64,000 nt of DNA from Ophioceras dolichostomum (lineage: Eukaryota > Ascomycota > Sordariomycetes > Magnaporthales > Ophioceraceae). How positions within the stretch are numbered: position 1 is the first letter of the stretch; the number at the start of each line of letters is the position of its first letter. The notes beneath the pieces were generated by a model. It was not told the DNA's origin. It ran no database searches and saw only the letters and a list, made by a program, of their open reading frames with translations. The stretch is from NCBI GenBank assembly GCA_003049485.1, contig PYST01000012.1, positions 4,682-68,681 on the forward strand, written 5' to 3'. Positions 56,701 through 64,000 of this stretch are shown in pieces. Position numbers and translations under genes: made by a program.

Positions 56701-57396
56701 GACAGATGGAAGCCAACTGATCGTCGGGCGTCTGATCGCCTCCCCACTGGTGACCGGGATAGGGAACCCGAGCGCGACCGAGACCGCGATCAATCCAAAG
56801 AGCGAGACAGAGAGCGCGACCGAGATCGCGACCGGGACAGAGACCGAGACCGAGAGCAGAGGGACCGCGACCGCGACCGCGATGGCATACGTTCCAGGTA
56901 TCGCAGTCGGTCGCGGACCCGGAGCCCGCGTCGCGATCGTGACAGAGCTGATACTTATCGGACACGGGATCGCGATCGTGACCGTAATCGTGATAGAGAT
57001 CGAGATCGGGATACGGAGAGAGATCGAGATCGGTCTGGAGGACGGTATAGGGCGCGAGATCGTTCCCGCGACCGCTCCCGCGACCGTTCCCGGGCGAGAG
57101 ACCGCGATAGGGATTGTGGCCGGTCTCGCGACAGAGTTCGAGATCGAGACCGAGACCGAGACCGGGATCGATCACGGGATCGTGACAGGGACAGGGATCG
57201 CGACAAAGATCGTGACCGAGATAGGGATAGGGACAGGGACAGGGACAAAGTTCGGGACGGCCGCAGTCGGGAGCGGGAACGAGACCGAGACAGAGATGAT
57301 CGCCGCTCTCGTCGTGACAGGAGCGTATCGGCGAGACGTCACCGCCGCGATCGGACCCGCAGCCGAAGCCGTCGACGCAGCAGGAGTCGGGGCTAG
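53800..57396 (+). CDS. SHG1: SHG1/BOD1-domain protein (COMPASS-associated) with RD/RS repeats
   Basis: Two exons (53800-54030, 54154-57396; donor GTAAGA, phase 0) give 1157 aa. About residues 35-130 form the BOD1/SHG1 domain ('KKKGGYDAIRKQVWEKFEASDYEAQV' to RGKAAALIDGALERSD). Yeast Shg1 is a subunit of the Set1/COMPASS H3K4 methyltransferase. The remainder is extraordinary: a long charged helix (KEERE/REERR), uninterrupted Arg-Asp dipeptide blocks (54675-54835 and 56770-57290), a Lys/Pro repeat with ELKPE.. units (55230-55500) and RS blocks. The domain call is good; the COMPASS role is inferred. The frame reaches a TAG at 57394, yet continues open in phase to 57789 (separate entry). The ATG at 53800 is the first in the frame. 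Confidence 0.85.
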
Positions 57397-57789
57397 AACC
57401 CTCTGGCTCCTAAAGCTGCGCCTGTGTGCCCCTGTTCTTCCTCCCAAGTGTCCGGTAGCGGCGAGCCCTGCCCCGGTCCCACACGGCCGCCGCCGCCCCC
57501 TTCCCGCCCCCTTCTCAACGATGTCACGAACACGCGGTCCAAGATGCATCAGCAACGACATCCTCTCAAGGCGGCTATCGCCAGACATCTTGGCTCCTCT
57601 CATCAGCATCAGGTCCCGAGGCCGCCTACTGCTCCACGCAGTATGACCACGACCACCTTGCCTGCCCCAGGTCCTCCTCCTCCCCAAGATGCCCACGAGG
57701 ATGGGGAAGTTGAGGACCCGTTCGAGGACCCGTACCTTATTCGCAGCAAGAAGGGGCGGAGGCCGAAGTGGCGTAGGAAGGCCATTTAG
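57397..57789 (+). other. In-frame open extension after the SHG1 stop
   Basis: 130 sense codons follow the TAG in the same frame. The first part is Pro/Ser-rich, then a basic segment (QQRHPLKAAIARHLGSSHQ) and a tail EDGEVEDPFEDPYLIRSKKG with a final basic cluster. The tail reads like genuine protein. I found no canonical donor upstream of the TAG that would splice it out in phase. Status (readthrough, unrecognised splice, recent premature stop, chance) is undecided. Confidence 0.4.
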
Positions 57790-58380
57790 CCGGGGTAGCC
57801 TCTCCTTCTCGAATTTTCTCACTTTTTTTTTCTTTCTTTCCTATCGCAGCCGCTACCCTCCCCTCCCCTTACCGGGAGGATAGTCATGACCAGAGCGGCT
57901 CTCCGGGATCAATCTTGTTATTGCTTCTTGTATGATTCAAGGCCATGGGCTCGCACTGTTCGGTTAACTCCATGTACGATAGATTTATTCCCAGCTTATG
58001 CGGTAGAAGTAATGCATTTGTAACCATCTTCTAGGGGCTCGTTCCCGCCTAGGAACAGTCTCGAGTGGCAGCCGGGCGAGACATGAAGGGTGAAACATAA
58101 TGTCTTGAATCGTAGCATATGTCGCTCCCTATCATATTATCTGTCAAGTTCGACAGTTCGAACGGAAGAAACCAAAACAACCGTTCCGAGGATTATAAAC
58201 AAAAAGCAAACTTATGCACACGCTTGAAATCCAAAACCACTCTCCCGGTACATGCTCCGGAATTAATTACAGAAGGCAGTCTTCGCTCATCCGTTCGTTT
58301 GCATCGTGCAATATTATTAGACTGAGTTGAACGCCAGCCCATCGTCAGGTTCCCGTGCAATGCTAGAACCTACATCATCG
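57790..58380. other. Convergent 3' region SHG1 / transporter
   Basis: No gene seen; a T-rich stretch (57822-57842) probably belongs to the SHG1 trailer. Confidence 0.35.
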
Positions 58381-59675
58381 TCACCTCCAGGTCGTCGCCG
58401 GCGACCCCTCCAAGCTGGTCTTACCGCTAAAGGCGAGGCCGACGGTCACCATGGAGACGATGAGGAGCATGAAGGACAGGATCAGGCCGCAGCGCACGTT
58501 AGGCGTCAGACGCGACTCGTCCATCTGGGGCGAGTTCCACGCCCTCCTGCCCCACTCGAGCGAGGACGCCGTCTTGGACTTGATCACGTCCCAGCCCAGG
58601 CTGTAGTACGTCAGGCCGCAGAGCGCGACGGTGTAGCCGACGAACTGCAGCAGGGTGATGGCCTCGGACCAGAGGAGCACGGCGACAACGATGAGGAGGA
58701 TGTTCTTGAGGATTCCCGTGAGGGTCAGGACGAGGCCTGAGGTCTTGCCGATCTGTTTTTTCTCGGAAGGGACAAGGTCAGTTTTTTTTTTTTTTTTTCC
58801 TCTATCGGATTCGCGCGGGAGGAATGTGGGGGTGGATGGATGGTCGAAAGTCAGTTCAGTATGGTTAGGTAGGGGACGGGACGTACCAGCATGACGCTCG
58901 CGACGTTGAGCAAAAACGCCACTAGAGCGTTGAGGAAAAGGACGAAGAACCCGGTCCTCAGCAGGTCCTCCACGTTGAAGGTGACGAACTCGACCGGCAC
59001 GGCCACCAGGAAGTTTGTCACCGCGCAGACGGGCGCGTAGAAGTACAGCGACACGAGCGGGTCCATCTTCTGCTGCTCCGCGTCGCCCGCGAGCAGGACC
59101 TCGATCAGGGTCAGGCGCAGGGCCTCGAAGACGATGCCGCCCAGCTGGTACAGCAGGCCGAGCCAGCTGAACTGGATCTCGCCCAGGCTGGCGACGACGA
59201 CGCCGAACACGATGACGCACACGTTGGCGAACACGCGCACCGACGGCTCCTTGAGGCGCCAGGCCCACGAGCAGAGCAACACGGCGACGGGGGCGGCGGC
59301 CTTCAGCATCTGGATGAACGAGACCGAGAGGTAGAGGTATACCATGTTCGAGCAGACGAGGGAGCCGGAGTACAGCAGGCCGATGGGCACGACGCTGCGG
59401 AGGTAGACGCGGCCGCTCATCTTCACCCTGCGCCGGCCGTCGATCAGCGTCGTGGTGCGCGCCAGGACCTGGGTGGCGAGCGTGGCGAAGATCATGTGCC
59501 AGAAGGTCAGGGTCACGGGGTATTTGAACCCGGCCTTGTCTATCAGCCACTTGTTGAAGAGTATGGTCGAGTTCGAGAAGAATATCCAGCTCGCGATGTA
59601 GAAGGCCGGGTGCAGGCCACCGCGACCGGTGGCGGCCGGCTTCTCGACCGTGGGGAGGCCTTCTGCTGCCGGCAT
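58381..59675 (-). CDS. Triose-phosphate/nucleotide-sugar transporter family (DUF250) membrane protein
   Basis: Two exons (59675-58887, 58752-58381; donor GTACGT, phase 0) give 386 aa with about ten predicted membrane helices of the drug/metabolite transporter superfamily. Typical segments are 'FFSNSTILFNKWLID', 'FWHMIFATLATQVLAR', LYSGSLVCSNMVYLYLSVSF and the 'GKTSGLVLTLTGILKN' loop, which is diagnostic and rebuilt at the splice. Fungal members sit in the Golgi/ER and exchange nucleotide sugars or phosphorylated sugars; the substrate cannot be told from sequence. The ATG at 59675 follows a TTG in the same frame and is the first real start. The intron contains a 17-nt poly-A run on the coding strand. 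Confidence 0.92.
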
Positions 59676-62600
59676 GGTTGGCAACGGCTGGCTGTGGATG
59701 TGGAGAGAGGAGGGAAAGGAGGGGTGTGGGAGAATAGGAGGGATCGGGTCGGGAAGAAAAGAAAAAAAAGGATAGACGGATGTGCTTCAAGAGCGCCCCT
59801 CGCCGGGTCCGAGCCAGGAATGATGATGGCGACTAAGAAGCGAAATCGCAGGTGAAAAGCAAGGAGGATAGGTAGGGAGAGGATGAGATATTGAGCCCCC
59901 TTCTTTTTTCTGCGGGGTGAAGTCGACTATCCTAATGAGCACGTCTCCTCGAGGAAAGAAGAATGAGCGCGTCGTCGAGAAAGGGTGTTAGAACGACGCG
60001 GGCGGGGAGGAGCTGGAGACGGCGACGTCCCCGTGTGCGAGTATCGAGAAAGGGAGAGCGAAGACCGCACGCAACTACAGTAGGTAGACTGCGTGCTCCA
60101 CTAGCGTGTGAGCCGGTTCCCGACTTCGAAAGAGACGGATCGAGAGGCGGCCATGAACCGACCGCGCTCCGCCTGGTTGTCCAGTCCTCCGCCCCCTTCC
60201 CTTTCCCCTGACTAACTGGCGACGGTGGGAAGAGGTTCGTGTCGTTTTTGTTTGATGACGAGCTTGCCGGTGTTATCGATCGCCCTGCGCTCAGCCCAGA
60301 CAGAGCCTGGACCGCGCCGGATTGAAAAGCCGTAGCTAAGAGGGATTGTGATCAACGCTCTCTGGTTCTCATCACGAGCTGCTCCAGAATGCTGCTGTTT
60401 TCCCCCCTGATTATTTGGGAGCCCGCAATGATGGCCCGGTAACAAGAAGTCGGGTCCGAGTAAGCTCGGTAAGTGAGTTTACGGCGCGAGTCGGCACACA
60501 ATGAGTGAGATGCAGGGAGAGGTGTCGACGAATTGAGCCTCTCTTCCTGATGATGACTATCGCGCTCGAATCGGACGTGTCTGTTCGCCTTGTGCTACCT
60601 TTGGATGGATAAATTTGAAAGATGCGATCTGTGTTTCTGCTTCACCGGATAAAAAAACCTGGGTCTAGATTGTTCATTTCTCCCCTTATCCCCTTTGAAC
60701 AAACTGCGACGCCGAAATGGCTTGGCGCGAAAGGATGGTAGCGGGATCGCCAGTGTTGGTCGGAAGGCCACAGCGCCCCCACACGACCGACCTCTGCTCA
60801 CTGAAGGTGCCGTAGGCTAGGCCTGAAGCGGCAGAATAATAATCCCAATTGGCAAAAATATCCATGAACCAGCCGACTGTGTCGTGTTCTTCTTGCAATG
60901 GTCCTGTCACATGTCACATGTGTATCGTGCGTGTTGTTCACCTTCGTGTGCATTACCTCTTTACTACCTGAGCTGTAATGTCGCCAGATTCGCTGGCTGG
61001 CTGTCCCGTGTCACGAAACTGACACCTACGATTAAAAGCGGTGATATCTGCGTAAGCGTAGGGAGGTATTCCGTCTGTTCACGATCCCGAGCCCATTCTT
61101 TATGGCTCCACCCCCGGCAGTACAATAAGGTTGACGCCGGGTCGTATCACAAGTACCGCCAAGATTCGGACAGTACCGACCGGAGATAGCCCCTTTTCAT
61201 CGGCTTCAAACCTCTTTCGGAACTCTTGCACGTCACGAAGCAGTATGTTCACAGTGTCGCTCTACGGCCTACAATTAGGGATTTCTCAGCTCAACATCAC
61301 ATAAGCACTGGCTGGCGAAGTGTTGACTGATCATTGGACGAATGGGTACTGGATCTCTTCTGTGTCAAGAAAGGGCAGAAAAACAAGAGGAGCGTTTGTT
61401 GCGATTCTCGAGACAAAAGTATCGTAATTCATCAGCACGTGCCTTGTTTTTAGGTATGTTCTCAGACATCTGAGTGCTGGCCCGCGGGTTGGGTTGTTGG
61501 GATCTGGGGAGAAGGAGACTCCTGTGTAAAAAAAAAAAGTAAGCGGCAAGTTCCTTAGATTTGTTAACCTAGTGGAGGCGGCTATTTATTCAAGCTTCCT
61601 TCCTCTCCATGCTATACGCAGATCTTCTGTATATCAGTTACCTACCTAGCTCCTAGTAGGCGTCGCCCCGTCTTCGATCCAGCAGTGCTTATTCGACTAG
61701 AAGATGCAAGGGGCTTCCCTGAAGGGCTGAGATGTGCGGGTCTGTGTCCGGTCTTCCTTGGCGCAGAATGACGTGCATTCGTTCCCCTCCTAGTCAGAGC
61801 CCGCTACATCGTAGGCATGGCGAAGAGGTTTATACTTTGCCCGGCCGTCATGGACTGGTGCGCTGTAGTAGCGTCTGATGTGGGAGGGACTTCGCGCCGA
61901 AGTCGACAGGGAGAGCATACCGAGACGGTGGTAACATTTGTCTGGTCGACAATCTGACATCGAGTATCCTGTTTACACAGAACTCCCGCCATGGCAAGTG
62001 TGGCCAGCAATTGTGAGATAGTTGCAGGATTTCATCGCTCTCTTTCCTGCTGTCCACACAGAGTAAATGTAAGATATGTGAAGAATACGCCTTTGGGTCC
62101 TCCAAGCGGTTTGACGAGAGAAAGAACATCTGCCTGGGAAAGGGGCAAGTTAGGGCGTAGTTGTACCGACCTCCGTTGGGTCACTCACTCAGTGCAGGTC
62201 AAGCCCACCTCCCAAAACTGAACATGCTTCAATAGCTCGAACTCAAGTGCATCATCGACGCCTCGAGCACAGGTAGTCCCAAGTCTGTTCCTCGACGGTC
62301 TCGTCCGAGCCCCAACCCGAGATGATAAATCGGGCTCCTCCAGTTGCTAGCAAATCCCAATACTGGAACTTATCTCATTTACCTGCCATGAGTTGTTAGC
62401 TTTCGCAGTGACTATGGAGCCCCTTTCCTATTCCAACGACCATAGCGAGGCAGTCTCTCATCTCTCTATGAGGAAAATGGCGGTGGCGACATGTCGGACG
62501 CTGAGCTTTCATCGATGGCAGCATGGCTTCTGGGTTTTTGTGCATGTACAGAGCGCGGGGGATGATCAATAGATGGCTTCCCTCATAGTATGTGTCCATT

Positions 62601-62993
62601 CCTTAGGTACGAATGCTTTCTCTCATTTTCCCTCTCTCTCACATGGATACGAGACTCAACTAGTATGCGAACATTCTCTTGATTGCTGCGGCATCTGAAG
62701 CCCAACAGTACACTGTCACTTGTTATCCCATGAACGTCGACCTTGCCTAACTCCTGTCATTCTACCGGTGGATTAGGAGTTAGTGTGGAATAGCTTCACT
62801 CCTACCCCTTTTCTCTTAACCGTTAACATTCGTCCAAGGGTTTTCGTCGGTCCCTTCTCCTTTCTCAACTTAGTTATAAGCTTAGGAGCCCCTTTGCCAG
62901 GCTTTGCAACCGTCAACGAAGGCATACGGCGCTGGGTACTACTACCGACCCCTTGCTCCTCGGGACTCACAGTCCCTGAACGCTTTGCCCACC
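59676..62993. promoter_or_regulatory. 3.3-kb divergent gene-free region
   Basis: It lies between the transporter (-) and GT17 (+). All ORFs are short and without motifs. It is less GC-rich than the flanking coding DNA, with small homopolymer runs (A-rich near 61528-61540) and a TTACCTACCTAGCTCC-type motif near 61638-61655. No transposon end, tRNA or conserved exon was recognised. It may hold an unannotated non-coding RNA or a decayed element, but nothing proves it. Confidence 0.45.
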
Positions 62994-63991
62994 ATGGGCC
63001 TACCGATGACCAACCATGGGATCAAGTATCTCGCAGTGGCAAGCTTCCTCGTCTTCGTGTGGTTCGTCTGGAGGCTAGGACTCCACCACGAGGTACAAGA
63101 GAAGATCGTCGGACACATACACACGAAACCGCCCACGACGATAGGATCAGTCGTGCCGCAACAAGGCCTCTCGCACTCATCGTCCAACCCCGACGGCAGC
63201 CACAGGGACGTCCTGGACGAGGCCGCAGCGACGCAGTACTGCTCCAACTTCCGCCTGAAGCCGTTCCCGCGCGACAGGGTGAAGCAGCGCAAGATCTACG
63301 ACCTCCTGCTCATCAACACGGAGCTCGAGATGCTGGAGCAGCGGATGGGCCAGATGGCGTCGGGCGTCGACTACTTCGTCATCCTCGAGTCGGACCGGAC
63401 CTTCACCGACCACCCGAAGCCCCTCTACGTCCAGGAGTCGTGGAGCCGGTTCGGGCTGTACCACCCGCAGATGATCCGGCGGACGATGGACCTCACGACG
63501 GGCGACTTCAAGAACACGTGGGAGCGCGAGGGCGCCAGCCGCAACGCGATGTACAGCCAGGTGGTCCCCCTCCTATCGGGCGAGCAGGCCGCGTCCAGGG
63601 ACGACGTCCTGCTGGTCTCGGACGTCGACGAGATGTTCAAGCCGGAGACGCTCAAGCTGCTGCGCAACTGCGAGGTGCCCGACAAGGTGACGGCGCACTC
63701 CAAGATGTTCTACTACTCGTACCAGTGGCGGCTCGAGGACTCGTGGATGCACCCGCAGGCGACCGTCTACAAGGGGGGCGAGGTGAACGAGACCATCCTC
63801 CCCGACGTGCTGCGGCACCACACGGACCAGCACTTCGTGGTGGCGGACGGCGGCTGGCACTGCAGCTACTGCTTCCCCACCGTCGAGGAGTTCGTGCAGA
63901 AGATCACCAGCTTTTCGCACACGGAGCTCAACGTCCCTGAGTTTAAGGACCCGGAGAAGATCGTCTTCAGAGTGCGCAACGGCCATGATCT
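62994..63991 (+). CDS. GT17 beta-1,4-N-acetylglucosaminyltransferase-like, cut by the window edge
   Basis: The first exon encodes 332 residues plus two bases. It is type II membrane-like: a short cytosolic tail, a TM helix (LAVASFLVFVWFVWRLGL) and a stem, then the GT17 domain ('RKIYDLLLINTELEMLEQRM', VDYFVILESDRTF, 'LLVSDVDEMFKPETLKLLRN' with the DVDE metal motif, and HHTDQHFVVADGGWHCSYCF). Family GT17 contains mammalian GnT-III; fungal members are uncharacterised and probably act in the Golgi. The apparent TAA at 63993 overlaps a perfect donor (CT|GTAAGT), and the family continues past NGHDL, so the gene goes on beyond the window. The ATG at 62994 gives the membrane anchor; an upstream TTG-begun frame is ignored. 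Confidence 0.9.
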
Positions 63992-64000
63992 GTAAGTCTC

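Noticed and set aside
56750..57646. Long plus-strand ORF overlapping SHG1 in another frame
   Set aside because: It is the frame-shifted reading of the RD repeat (Ile/Glu/Thr-rich periodic translation), a repeat shadow.

Overview
The window is nuclear DNA of a filamentous ascomycete, most likely a Sordariomycete. The evidence is the gene set, GC-rich codon use, short introns with GTRNGT-like donors and CTAAC/CTGAC-type branch sites, and best remembered protein similarity to Neurospora-type proteins. There is no bacterial, viral or transposon gene, no CRISPR array, and no rRNA or tRNA that I could recognise. I support 24 protein genes. Two are cut by the window: a BCS1-like AAA ATPase on the left and a family GT17 glycosyltransferase on the right. 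Exon structures were worked out by hand from splice signals, reading phase and protein family continuity.

Layout. 1-9.9 kb: BCS1-like AAA ATPase (-), cytosolic ankyrin asparaginase (-), NAP/Vps75-type histone chaperone (+). 11.8-20 kb: GH76 GPI-anchored mannosidase (+), dihydroxyacetone kinase (+), SmD2 (-), 3-hydroxyisobutyryl-CoA hydrolase (+). 20.7-29.7 kb: a large Spt21/Ams2-like zinc-finger protein (+), an ORF of unknown function lying in frame behind RFA3 (-), RFA3/RPA14 (-), an ATF/CREB bZIP factor (+). 31-34.3 kb: head-to-head mitoribosomal uL4m (-) and mL38 (+). 35-47 kb: giant RhoGAP (-), AMPK gamma SNF4 (-), a small predicted membrane protein (-), VAC8 (+). 47.9-53 kb: mitochondrial IMP1 (-), mitochondrial IF3 (+), eIF2B delta (+), a small complex I-type subunit (-). 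53.8-64 kb: SHG1-domain RD/RS-rich protein (+), triose-phosphate/nucleotide-sugar-type transporter (-), a 3.3-kb gene-free stretch, GT17 (+).

There is no biosynthetic cluster; these are mostly housekeeping genes. Themes recur: mitochondrial biogenesis (BCS1-like, EHD3, uL4m, mL38, IMP1, mIF3, complex I subunit), chromatin (Vps75-like, Spt21/Ams2, Shg1), and nutrient or stress signalling (SNF4, bZIP, eIF2B delta). Two divergent pairs are mitochondrial on both sides (uL4m/mL38 and IMP1/mIF3), and the second has a 27-bp palindrome at the centre of its shared promoter.

The least ordinary signals are two long open frames that continue in frame beyond a stop codon: 284 codons after the RFA3 TGA, with no usable ATG, and 130 codons after the SHG1 TAG, ending in a protein-like acidic/basic tail. 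The Spt21/Ams2 protein has a GATA-type zinc finger with a 70-residue loop, interrupted by an intron inside its second Cys pair.
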